DNA from: JBMYYR01 sp049609625
GTDB lineage: Bacteria > Bacteroidota > Bacteroidia > Flavobacteriales > CAJXXR01
Direction: 5' to 3'
DNA: 37,757 bases
NCBI GenBank assembly: GCA_049609625.1
Contig: JBMYYR010000015.1
Span: 1-37,757, forward strand
Position 1 is the stretch's first letter. Each line of letters starts with the position of its first letter. Positions 24,338 through 31,904 of this stretch are shown here, piece after piece. The notes below the pieces were generated by a model. That model made no database searches and was not told where the DNA came from. It saw only the letters and a program-made list of their open reading frames with translations. Position numbers and translations under genes: made by a program.

Positions 24338-24862
24338 ATGAAAAACAAGAATCTAGTAATCAGCGGTTTATGTATGTCTCTGGCGGGATTGTCCGTTTTA
24401 TTTTCTCAAACGATTGGGGTTCAGACTGCACAAGTTTTAGTGCCAGTATTTTTTATCCTTGGAGGCTATTTTTCGTATGCCTTCTCAAAGCAACTTAAAG
24501 ACATCAAAGTTGGAAGACAATTTCACTTATTTCAAGCTATTGGAATGCTTGTTTTTGGTGTTCTTGTAGCCTTTATTCCAGATAGTCTCGAGAGTTTCTT
24601 GAAGTTCGTAACCTACTTTGTGATGTGCTTCGGATTCATAGAAATTAGCTTTGGATTGATGGCTATTGGTTCAAACAAAACCATCAAATGGAATATAGTT
24701 TCTTTCCGATTAATTTCGGGAGTTTTAGCTCTTATTGGTGCTTTTGTTATTTTGATGACCTCCATGACCGACGCTCTAAAATCTTTAACAATTGCAGGTA
24801 TTTTGTTGCTAATTAGTGGTATTGCCTTTATTGTTTTTGCTCAAAAGTTGAAACGAGCTTAA
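24338..24862 (+). CDS. DUF308 (HdeD-like) membrane protein
   Basis: This 174-residue inner-membrane protein has about six hydrophobic helices (for example LVISGLCMSLAGLSVLF, AQVLVPVFFILGGYFSYAF, FQAIGMLVFGVLVAFIP and LTIAGILLLISGIAFIVFA) arranged as paired repeats typical of DUF308, the family of the acid-resistance protein HdeD. It lies 38 bases after the flavocytochrome and is likely co-transcribed. Its stop shares the bases TTAA with the stop of the convergent minus-strand gene. The function in this group is unknown. Confidence 0.7.
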   Translation: MKNKNLVISGLCMSLAGLSVLFSQTIGVQTAQVLVPVFFILGGYFSYAFSKQLKDIKVGRQFHLFQAIGMLVFGVLVAFIPDSLESFLKFVTYFVMCFGFIEISFGLMAIGSNKTIKWNIVSFRLISGVLALIGAFVILMTSMTDALKSLTIAGILLLISGIAFIVFAQKLKRA

Positions 24863-26025
24863 GTTTTAGGCCTATATCTTTTCAATAATTCTGGATGAAA
24901 TTTTGAGTATTTAGGCTGTTCAATCAGCTCTTTAAATACAATTTGTAATTGCTTATCAACGTTGCGGAAGTTATATCTCGAAATATAACTTCGGCGCCTT
25001 TCAGCGTAACTGTTTTTTTGCCAATCTTCTTGTTTGAGATTGTTGTGCAGAAGATCATACTGTTCAATTAAAACTTGAATAAGCTCATAGCTTTCTGCCG
25101 ACCTTGGTGTGTGATGTTGCAGTTGATTTAAAATAGACTGAGGGTGGGCATAGTACCATTTATCACTACGCCAGTCATATTTGACACTTGGTTTAAAATT
25201 GTGAATCATTATTTTCTGTAGAATAATGACTTCTAAAGGCGCAGGTTCGGTATGGCTTAAGACTGATTTGGCGTCTAAAACTTGTGCGTAATTTGCATCA
25301 GAATGTTTTTGTTTCAGCGCTGTAATGGTCGCTTCGCTAAAATTGATATTGTATTTTGATTTTGCTATATTTATTTGATTATCAATATAGTTATAGTCAT
25401 TTTTAAAATCATTAAAATAGGCTTTATTGATTATATCTTGATCAACAGAAAGCGTAGAACATAAAATAACCGAAAAGGCAATACAAGCCAAAAGAGATAA
25501 AACAAACCATTTTCCGATTCTATAAAAAAGACGAACGATATACCAGTTCTGGAGAAACAACGCTAATGGTATTAAAACAAAAATAATCCAGTAATCTTGA
25601 TGTAAATTTAGATGTTGGGAATAGGATTTTGTTCCATACAAAACAATACTGATAACAAAACAAAAACGTGTAAAACACAATAAAACAATCCAAAGTATTA
25701 ACTGTGCATTTAGCGAAGCATAACGCTTAAAGAGTCTAACGTTCCGTTGATTTGTTTTTTTAACATCAATCCAAAGCCAAATAGAGGTGGAAAGTCCTAA
25801 AACGGAAGAAAGTATAGCATAGAAATAATCATAAAATCTAAATTCATAGGAATCGAAAATGACTAAATCAGAGTTTTCTGCTGAAAACATTCTGGTAAAT
25901 TCTCTAAAATAACTCAAAATTAGAAACAATACTAGGGCGAATAATATTCCAGAAATTAATCCAAACCAAAATCGTTGGTTACCTATTTGGTGTATTGATA
26001 ATTGTTCTTTTTTGAATCTTAGCAT
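24859..26025 (-). CDS. Unknown multi-pass membrane protein
   Basis: This 388-residue protein is of no family I recognise. The N-terminal half has five to six likely membrane helices (around 20-42, 68-88, 108-132, 145-165 and 172-195). The C-terminal half (about 200-388) is soluble, charged and largely helical, with repeated Tyr/His/Gln-rich stretches and a basic end (ELLKRYRPKT). It has its own good promoter (26044-26074) and starts at the ATG at 26025. It overlaps the convergent DUF308 gene by four bases. No sorting signal or catalytic motif is visible. Confidence 0.7.
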   Translation of the reverse strand: MLRFKKEQLSIHQIGNQRFWFGLISGILFALVLFLILSYFREFTRMFSAENSDLVIFDSYEFRFYDYFYAILSSVLGLSTSIWLWIDVKKTNQRNVRLFKRYASLNAQLILWIVLLCFTRFCFVISIVLYGTKSYSQHLNLHQDYWIIFVLIPLALFLQNWYIVRLFYRIGKWFVLSLLACIAFSVILCSTLSVDQDIINKAYFNDFKNDYNYIDNQINIAKSKYNINFSEATITALKQKHSDANYAQVLDAKSVLSHTEPAPLEVIILQKIMIHNFKPSVKYDWRSDKWYYAHPQSILNQLQHHTPRSAESYELIQVLIEQYDLLHNNLKQEDWQKNSYAERRRSYISRYNFRNVDKQLQIVFKELIEQPKYSKFHPELLKRYRPKT

Positions 26026-26043
26026 TGAGGTTTCATTATATTG

Positions 26044-26074
26044 TAAAGATACATTATGACTATAAAAAAACCAA
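26044..26074 (-). promoter_or_regulatory. Promoter of the unknown membrane protein gene
   Basis: On the minus strand TTG (26074-26072), a 20-base spacer, then TATCTTTA (26051-26044), seven of eight matches to TANNTTTG. The predicted start near 26040 leaves a leader of about 15 bases before the ATG at 26025. Confidence 0.6.
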
Positions 26075-26105
26075 GATCAAAAAAACCAAATACCGTTTTG
26101 ATAAT

Positions 26106-26801
26106 TTATAGCCTTAAAATCCCCACCAATTCTTCCATACCTTCACTAGCGCCCTTTGAAATAACTCGAATACGATCACTTTTTAGTTCGCTGTGCCGAT
26201 AAGGATCTATGATAAAAACGGAAGCAGTTTGTGGAGCAAAATGAATCAAACTAGCAGCGGGATAGACTTCCAAAGAAGTTCCTAAAACCACTAAAATATC
26301 CGCTTTTTCGACAAGTTTTTCTGCTTTATCCATATTTGGAACCGCTTCGCCAAACCAAACAATATGTGGTCGGAGTTGATGACCTTCAGGACATAAATCG
26401 CCTAAATGCAAAGGTTTTTCCCAGTTTTTGATGTAATTTGGATTACCAACACTTCGTATTTTTCGCAATTCGCCGTGTAAATGCAAAACAGAAGAACTTC
26501 CAGCGCGCTCGTGTAAGTCGTCAACATTTTGAGTGATAATTTCAACATCAAAATCTGATTCTAAATCAGCGATAGCCAAATGTCCTTTGTTGGGGTCAAC
26601 CTCAAAAAGCTGCTGCCTTCTTTGGTTATAAAAATCTAAAACTAATGCAGGATTTTTTTCAAAACCAGCTGGGCTGGCGACTTCATAAATATCATGACCT
26701 TCCCACAAACCGTCAGCATCTCTAAAGGTTTTGATGCCACTTTCGGCACTCATACCTGCGCCAGTTAAAAAAACAATGTTTTTTCTCTTTTTTGTGTGCA
26801 T
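26106..26801 (-). CDS. Class III sirtuin NAD-dependent deacylase (CobB-like), no zinc cysteines
   Basis: This 231-residue Sir2-family enzyme removes acyl groups from protein lysines using NAD. NAD-binding GAGMSAESGIKTFRD (14-28), TQNVDDLH (90-97) and catalytic His109 in HLHGEL are intact. Tyr58 and Arg61 (FYNQRR) form the Y-x-x-R signature of CobB/SIRT5 enzymes that prefer succinyl or malonyl lysine. The zinc ribbon cysteines are missing: the region between His109 and RPHIVWFGE has only Cys137. GTSLEVYPA (174-182) is the usual C-terminal NAD motif. It overlaps the gap stop by one base (TAATG), so it is coupled to glyceraldehyde-3-phosphate dehydrogenase, a possible substrate by inference only. 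Confidence 0.9.
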   Translation of the reverse strand: MHTKKRKNIVFLTGAGMSAESGIKTFRDADGLWEGHDIYEVASPAGFEKNPALVLDFYNQRRQQLFEVDPNKGHLAIADLESDFDVEIITQNVDDLHERAGSSSVLHLHGELRKIRSVGNPNYIKNWEKPLHLGDLCPEGHQLRPHIVWFGEAVPNMDKAEKLVEKADILVVLGTSLEVYPAASLIHFAPQTASVFIIDPYRHSELKSDRIRVISKGASEGMEELVGILRL

Positions 26802-27790
26802 TAAGCCATAGATTTCAGCAGATAGAGCATATCTTTTAATCGGTGAGAATAACCCATTTCATTGTCATACCAAGCTACAATTTTCACCATTTTCCCAACG
26901 ACAGAAGTCAATTCAGAATCGAAAATACAGGAATGTGTATTACCAATAATATCGGTAGAAACTATGGGGTCGGTTTGATATTCTAAAAACGGTTTTAAAT
27001 CTGTTTTTGAGGCGGTTTCGAATGCTAAATTAACTTCTTCGGCAGTGATGTTTTGATTGACCACAAAAGAAATATCGGTCAAAGAACCATTGGGAACAGG
27101 CACTCGAATCCCACAGCCACCAAGCTCCAAATGCGGAAAAAGTGTCGAAATGGCTTTTGCGGCTCCTGTCGTTGTAGGCACAATAGAACAAGCTCCAGCA
27201 CGGGCTCTTCGCAGGTCTTTGTGAGGTTTGTCGTGCAAAGATTGATCGCCAGTATAAGAATGTACAGTAGTGATGTAAGTGCTTTCGATTTCGAAGAGTT
27301 CTTCCATTATTTTAACCATCGGAGCAGCGCAATTGGTTGTGCAAGAAGCATTTGATATAATTTTATCTTCGGGTTTTAGGCTATTTTCATTAACGCCCAA
27401 AACAATCATCGGAATATCTGCGCTTTTGGCTGGCGCCGAAAGGAGTACTTTTTTTGCTCCAGCATTTAGGTGTTTACTAGCCAAGTCTTTAGTCAAAAAA
27501 TGCCCTGTAGCTTCAACAACGACATCAATGTCTAAAGCTTTCCAATCTAACTGTTCTGGATCTTTTTCTTGAAAAAAAATGGTGTTTTGTGTACCTACTT
27601 TTAATTGGTTACCATCTAAAGTCAAAGGTAAATTTAGTCCGCGATGAACCGAATCGTATTTTAATAAATGAACCAAAGATTTGGCATCGCCGAGGTCGTT
27701 TACGGCAACAATTTCGATGTCTTCGTTTTGACAAAGCACACGATAGAGCACTCTCCCAATCCGACCAAACCCATTGATGGCTATGCGCAT
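26801..27790 (-). CDS. gap: Type I glyceraldehyde-3-phosphate dehydrogenase
   Basis: This 329-residue glycolytic or gluconeogenic enzyme oxidises glyceraldehyde-3-phosphate to 1,3-bisphosphoglycerate with NAD. It has the NAD fold INGFGRIGR (4-12), Asp32 after the second strand (favouring NAD), the catalytic Cys150 in SNASCTTNC and the base His177 in TTVHSYTGDQ. The VPTTTGAAKA and WYDNEMGYS segments complete the family pattern. It lies in a tight minus-strand run: lipA ends 8 bases upstream and the sirtuin start overlaps its stop. Another gap paralogue may exist elsewhere in such genomes, so this copy's direction of use is unknown. Confidence 0.95.
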   Translation of the reverse strand: MRIAINGFGRIGRVLYRVLCQNEDIEIVAVNDLGDAKSLVHLLKYDSVHRGLNLPLTLDGNQLKVGTQNTIFFQEKDPEQLDWKALDIDVVVEATGHFLTKDLASKHLNAGAKKVLLSAPAKSADIPMIVLGVNENSLKPEDKIISNASCTTNCAAPMVKIMEELFEIESTYITTVHSYTGDQSLHDKPHKDLRRARAGACSIVPTTTGAAKAISTLFPHLELGGCGIRVPVPNGSLTDISFVVNQNITAEEVNLAFETASKTDLKPFLEYQTDPIVSTDIIGNTHSCIFDSELTSVVGKMVKIVAWYDNEMGYSHRLKDMLYLLKSMA

Positions 27791-27798
27791 AGTTGCTG

Positions 27799-28674
27799 TT
27801 ATAAAATGTGTTTTTCGGCGTGATAGGATGAACGCACCAAAGGCGAACTTTCAAAATGACGGAAACCCATTTTTAGTCCAATCGTTCGATATTTTTCAAA
27901 TTGTTCTGGTGTGATAAACTCCTGTACTTCAAGGTGTTTTGGTGTTGGTTGTAGGTATTGACCTAAAGTAATGACATCAACTTTTGCAGCTTTCAATTCC
28001 TCCAAACTAGCCAAAACTTCTTCTTCGGTTTCCCCCAAACCAAGCATAATTCCCGATTTAGTTTTTACTCCACCATCTTTTAAGGCACGTAAAACTTCCA
28101 AACTTCGGCTATATTTTGCCTGTATTCTAACTTCTCTAGTCAATCTTTCCACAGTTTCCATATTGTGAGAAACCACTTCGGGCGACACATCAATAATACG
28201 TTGAATTTGCTCAGCTTTACCTTGAAAATCAGGAATTAAAGTCTCAAGTGTTGTGGTCGGACTCACACGTCGGATGGCCTTCACGGTTTCGGACCAAATA
28301 ATAGATCCACCATCTTTCAGATCATCTCGGTCGACTGATGTTACTACGGCATGCTTTACGCCCATTAATTTCACAGAACGTGCAACTTTCTCAGGTTCAG
28401 ACCATTCCACTGCTTTTGGTTTTCCGGTCGATACCGCACAAAAGCCACAAGACCGCGTACAAATATTTCCCAAAATCATAAACGTAGCCGTCCCAGCGCC
28501 CCAACATTCGCCCATATTCGGGCAATTTCCGCTTTCGCAGATGGTGTGAAGGTCGTGTTTAGAAACCAAAGACCGTACTTTTTTAAAGTTTTGACCTGTT
28601 GGCAATTTCACGCGAAGCCATTTGGGCTTACGTTTCATGAGTGGTTTGGCTGACGTTGTGCTTTCTTCCGACAT
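27799..28674 (-). CDS. lipA: Lipoyl synthase
   Basis: This 291-residue radical SAM enzyme inserts two sulfur atoms into octanoyl groups on E2 and H proteins to make lipoyl cofactors. The auxiliary cluster motif CESGNCPNMGEC (about 45-56) and the radical SAM motif CTRSCGFC (about 72-79) are intact. DLKDGG, IRRVSPTTTLETLIPDFQG, SHNMETVERLTREVR, KSGIMLGLGE and the C-terminal SSPLVRSSYHAE with the conserved Arg-Ser-Ser-Tyr follow the family pattern. The length is normal. It is between frr (23 bases upstream) and gap (8 bases downstream) in a probable operon. Confidence 0.96.
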   Translation of the reverse strand: MSEESTTSAKPLMKRKPKWLRVKLPTGQNFKKVRSLVSKHDLHTICESGNCPNMGECWGAGTATFMILGNICTRSCGFCAVSTGKPKAVEWSEPEKVARSVKLMGVKHAVVTSVDRDDLKDGGSIIWSETVKAIRRVSPTTTLETLIPDFQGKAEQIQRIIDVSPEVVSHNMETVERLTREVRIQAKYSRSLEVLRALKDGGVKTKSGIMLGLGETEEEVLASLEELKAAKVDVITLGQYLQPTPKHLEVQEFITPEQFEKYRTIGLKMGFRHFESSPLVRSSYHAEKHIL

Positions 28675-28697
28675 AATTTAGTGATTTAAAAGCTTGA

Positions 28698-29261
28698 TTA
28701 CACTTTCATTATATCTTTTTCTTTTTCATCAAAAATAGCTTCTGCTTTTGATGAATACTGATTGACAAGGTCTTGAATCTTTGTCTCTCCGTCTTTTCCA
28801 GCATCTTCCGATAAGCCATCTTTCACTAAACTTTTAATAAAATCGTTAGCAGATTTTCTGGCATTTCTCAAACCGACCTTACAGTCTTCAACTTCTGTTT
28901 TGGCTTTTTTTACGAGCTCACGTCGACGTTCTTCGGTAAGTGGCGGAATAGAAATAATAATCATTTCGCCATTGTTTTGTGGATTCAGACCCAAATTGGC
29001 GTTCATCACACCTTTAGCAATCTCGTCCAACATCGATCGTTCCCAGGGTGTTACAGTCAAGGTTCGAGCATCCGGAGTAGCTACATTGGCAACCTGAGCC
29101 AAAGGCGTTGCTGCGCCGTAATAATCCACCATCACCGAGGAAAGCATAAAACTATTGGCTCTTCCGGCTCTGATCTTACCTAAGGATGTGTTAAGGTGCG
29201 AAATGCTGTTATCCATTTGCTCTTTCGCTTGGTCGAAGCAAAATTCTAATTCTTCAGACAT
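28698..29261 (-). CDS. frr: Ribosome recycling factor
   Basis: This 187-residue factor, with EF-G, splits the post-termination ribosome complex. It has the full RRF pattern: the N-terminal helix with LNTSLGKIRAGRANSFML (about 23-40), the PLAQVANVATPDARTLTVTPWE domain (about 52-73), ANLGLNPQNNGEMIIISIPPLTEERRRELVKKAK and the C-terminal helix of DLVNQYSSKAEAIFDEKEKDIMKV. The length is standard. It is the first gene of the frr-lipA-gap-sirtuin run. Its usual neighbour pyrH is not in the window. Confidence 0.96.
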   Translation of the reverse strand: MSEELEFCFDQAKEQMDNSISHLNTSLGKIRAGRANSFMLSSVMVDYYGAATPLAQVANVATPDARTLTVTPWERSMLDEIAKGVMNANLGLNPQNNGEMIIISIPPLTEERRRELVKKAKTEVEDCKVGLRNARKSANDFIKSLVKDGLSEDAGKDGETKIQDLVNQYSSKAEAIFDEKEKDIMKV

Positions 29262-29290
29262 AGTAATCTTGTTTTTTTTGATGTGCCACG

Positions 29291-29298
29291 CAAAGATA
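29291..29298 (-). promoter_or_regulatory. -7 box of the frr operon
   Basis: TATCTTTG on the minus strand is a perfect TANNTTTG match 29 bases before the frr ATG. No TTG is found 19-23 bases further upstream. Confidence 0.45.
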
Positions 29299-29568
29299 CA
29301 AATTCTTTGGCTTGTAACTTTTGTTTTTTTTTGATGATAAGGCAGGTGGAGTTTATGTGTTCGGAATTACATTTAGCTTAGCTAATCGCTTTGAGCTTAG
29401 AGTCTTGTGCTATCCTTGCAGAAATTGTTTAATTTTGTGCTTTGCTTTTTCCTATTGCATACATAATCGCATACATGACCGCATACATGTATTTTTAGCC
29501 AAAATTCTTTTGTTCAATCTTCACATCTTTTAGTATTTATGGTAGCCTTAAACACGTATCGACCTCTT
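29299..29568. other. Intergenic stretch with a 12-bp tandem repeat
   Basis: Between the divergent frr and serine hydrolase genes I see only the frr -7 box and three adjacent 12-bp units starting GCATACAT (29457, 29469 and 29481, the last differing in its final four bases). An open frame across 29321-29533 has no recognisable product or start signal. No convincing promoter for the hydrolase is visible. Confidence 0.5.
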
Positions 29569-30648
29569 ATGATTTTAGTAAAACAACTAAGCTGTTTGTT
29601 GATGTTTCTAACGATTTGTTTAGAAACTTTTGGACAAAACACCAAACAAATTTATAGCGATTTAAGTCGTTATACGACTAAACAAAGTAAACAAATGAAA
29701 GCTAATGAGGGTGGTTTTCAGTTATATTACCTAACAAAAGAGCACAACGGATTTTCTTTTAGTGCTGGCTTTTCAGATTCCATCCGCCATATAAATTCAT
29801 CGACCATATTTAATATCGGAAGCACCTCTAAGACGTTTACGGCCTATATCATTTTAGATTTGATTGAAAAAGGGGTGCTAGATCTGGAAACTCCATTAAC
29901 GAAACACCTTAAATTTAAGACAGAAATTGACAAAGACATCAGCATCCGTCAAGCTCTAAATCACACCTCGGGCATTGAAGATTTTTTGAAAGATACCTTG
30001 ATCAACCATTACATCATGTCTGACACGGTTATCCTTTCCGAGAAAAACATACTATCATCATTACATCAAAATGAATCTAAAACCTTTAATTATTCAAATT
30101 CAAACTATTTTCTTTTGTCAAAAGTCATTGAAAATAGACTTGATAAACCTTATCAGCTCGTGTTGGAGGATTATATCCATCACTTAGGTTTGTCCAACAC
30201 CTATGCCGTTACAGGTCGTTATATTCAAGACCTAGCTCATCCCTTTCATTCTGGCTTTGATTTATGCCAGCTTATAGATTTTGAATACTACTCGGTGTAT
30301 TGTAAAGGCGCTGGAGCTATGGCTTCTAACAGTAAAGATATGGCCTATTTTTTCAATAATTTGCTGAGCAAAACTAGGGCTAGTAACATTGGAAAAACAC
30401 AACTAAAATCAACACAAAACGATTCTGATTTCGGATTTGGTTTAGAAAAAACATCAATGGATGGCCATATATTCTACGGGCATCCAGGAGACAATGTGGG
30501 TTATTCCAGTAGAGTATTTCATTCTGAAGAACACGACTACACTTTGGTTGTGCTGTTTAACAATTCTGATTATCCGTACATTAAAAATGTATCCACTGAG
30601 TTGTTGCAGATATTGATAAAAAATCACAAGGTTCAGCAGAACAAATAG
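29569..30648 (+). CDS. Serine hydrolase of the beta-lactamase / class C penicillin-binding fold
   Basis: This 359-residue exported enzyme of the beta-lactamase-like serine hydrolase family (Pfam Beta-lactamase; relatives include esterases and D-aminopeptidases) starts at the ATG at 29569, because this begins a signal peptide (MILVKQLSCLLMFLTICLETFGQ). An ATG ten codons earlier is possible. The active-site S85-T-S-K88 (SxxK), Y175-S-N177 (YxN) and GHPGDNVGYSS, standing in for the KTG box, are visible. There is no T9SS tail, so it is probably periplasmic. True beta-lactamase activity should not be assumed. The neighbours do not suggest a pathway. Confidence 0.85.
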   Translation: MILVKQLSCLLMFLTICLETFGQNTKQIYSDLSRYTTKQSKQMKANEGGFQLYYLTKEHNGFSFSAGFSDSIRHINSSTIFNIGSTSKTFTAYIILDLIEKGVLDLETPLTKHLKFKTEIDKDISIRQALNHTSGIEDFLKDTLINHYIMSDTVILSEKNILSSLHQNESKTFNYSNSNYFLLSKVIENRLDKPYQLVLEDYIHHLGLSNTYAVTGRYIQDLAHPFHSGFDLCQLIDFEYYSVYCKGAGAMASNSKDMAYFFNNLLSKTRASNIGKTQLKSTQNDSDFGFGLEKTSMDGHIFYGHPGDNVGYSSRVFHSEEHDYTLVVLFNNSDYPYIKNVSTELLQILIKNHKVQQNK

Positions 30649-30725
30649 GCTTCGTTTTGTTAAATTTGATAGCATTCAGCCCCAAATTATTAATAGTTCA
30701 AAAAAAAAAATAAAAGAGGTTTTAT

Positions 30726-31136
30726 ATGGAATTACTAAAGTTGTATAATATTGTGCTGTTTGATGGTAATTGTATGATTTGCAGTAAGTTTGTTAGGGTT
30801 TTGTTGAAGCAGAGTTCATCCGATTTGATTTTTGTTTCTTCTGTTTCTCAAAAAGGAATGGACTTGCGTCAAGGCCTCAATATAGTTATTGATGACTCAA
30901 AACTGGATTCAATTTTTTTTATAAAACGTCAAACACGTGTTTTGTTAATGAAGTCGGAGGCGGTTATAGAAATTCTAATGCTGTGTTCTTGGTTTTATCG
31001 AGCTCTAGGGCGCATGATTGCTGTATTGCCAAAGCGTTTTAGGGATTCGGCCTATGATGTTTTGGCTAATAATAGAATGCGTTTCGGAAAAGGATCTAAT
31101 ACATGTAAGCTAGATCAATCTAGAGTGTTTTTTTAA
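30726..31136 (+). CDS. DCC-family (DUF393) thiol-disulfide oxidoreductase-like protein
   Basis: This 136-residue protein is of the DCC1/DUF393 family, named for the D-x-x-C-x-x-C motif seen here as FDGNCMICSKFV (Asp13, Cys16, Cys19), which suggests a thioredoxin-like redox role. RVLLKQSSSDLIFVS, YRALGRMIAVLPKRFRDSAYDVLANNRMRFG and the late Cys in SNTCKL are typical of the family. It follows the serine hydrolase after 77 bases, with an A-rich tract just before it, and is convergent with the rhomboid gene. The substrate is unknown. Confidence 0.8.
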   Translation: MELLKLYNIVLFDGNCMICSKFVRVLLKQSSSDLIFVSSVSQKGMDLRQGLNIVIDDSKLDSIFFIKRQTRVLLMKSEAVIEILMLCSWFYRALGRMIAVLPKRFRDSAYDVLANNRMRFGKGSNTCKLDQSRVFF

Positions 31137-31170
31137 ACAGTAAGGTTCAATCAGCACATAGCTTATTTTT

Positions 31171-31896
31171 TTAATACAAGTAACCCTTTTTCTTCCAAAA
31201 TCGGATAAGGAGATAGCCGAAAAGTGCGCCCGAAAGATGAGCAAAATGAGCGATATTGTCCGCAACAAAAAAGCCTTGATAAAGCTCAATCAGAATCAAA
31301 ATAGCCATCATATATTTAATTTTCATCGGAATCATAAAATAAATAAGCACGGTTTGATTGGGGTACATCATTCCAAATGCCACCAAAATAGCGAATACCG
31401 CACCCGAGGCACCAAGTGTTGGCACATTAACAACTTCCGAAATACTTTGCCAAGGTTCTTGAACGGGATGGTAGCCAAATTTGATATTATAAATTTCGGA
31501 AAGCTGGTCGGGCGTCATATAGTCTTCAATTAGAAACGAAAGTTGAATGTCTTTGGTAATCAGATACAAAACGGCGGCACCAATTCCCGAAAGGGCATAA
31601 AATTGCAGAAAACGTTTAGAGCCCCAAACATTCTCTAAGGTATAGCCAAACATCCAAAGCTCGAACATATTTATTGCCAAATGACCAAAACTGGCATGTA
31701 GAAACAGATGGGATACGAGCTGCCAGGGCCGAAACATGGCACTATCCCAATGGAACAAAGCAAGATGTTCTTTGATGTCAAATCCTTGATCTTGGAGAAG
31801 CCCAGAAAGGTCTAAAAGAAAAAATAAACCATTGATTATCAGTAGGTTTTTAACAACTGGCGGTAGTAGAGAAAAGCGTTTAGCTTGTAATTGCAT
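31171..31896 (-). CDS. Rhomboid-family intramembrane serine protease
   Basis: This 241-residue inner-membrane protease has about six membrane helices. The catalytic dyad is Ser164 in GASGAVFA and His220 in AHLSGALFG, and the conserved HLFLHASFGHLAINM (63-77) supplies the oxyanion-region His/Asn. A long loop (about 115-160) with IEDYMTPDQLSEIYN sits between helices 3 and 4. It starts 8 bases after the mutL stop and is probably in one transcript with it, an association without an obvious functional reason. The substrate is unknown. Confidence 0.9.
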   Translation of the reverse strand: MQLQAKRFSLLPPVVKNLLIINGLFFLLDLSGLLQDQGFDIKEHLALFHWDSAMFRPWQLVSHLFLHASFGHLAINMFELWMFGYTLENVWGSKRFLQFYALSGIGAAVLYLITKDIQLSFLIEDYMTPDQLSEIYNIKFGYHPVQEPWQSISEVVNVPTLGASGAVFAILVAFGMMYPNQTVLIYFMIPMKIKYMMAILILIELYQGFFVADNIAHFAHLSGALFGYLLIRFWKKKGYLY

Positions 31897-31904
31897 TGGT
31901 CGTT

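Noticed and set aside
29321..29533. 70-codon frame between frr and the serine hydrolase
   Set aside because: The product is irregular, no ribosome site is seen, and it runs through the 12-bp tandem repeat and T-rich tracts.
29569..30648. A beta-lactamase resistance gene
   Set aside because: The SxxK and YxN motifs show only the fold. The KTG box is replaced by a HPG-type motif, as in many hydrolases that are not lactamases.
30708..30725. Regulatory slippage site in the A tract before the DCC gene
   Set aside because: It is a simple A run in an AT-rich gap, outside a coding frame, with no supporting structure.
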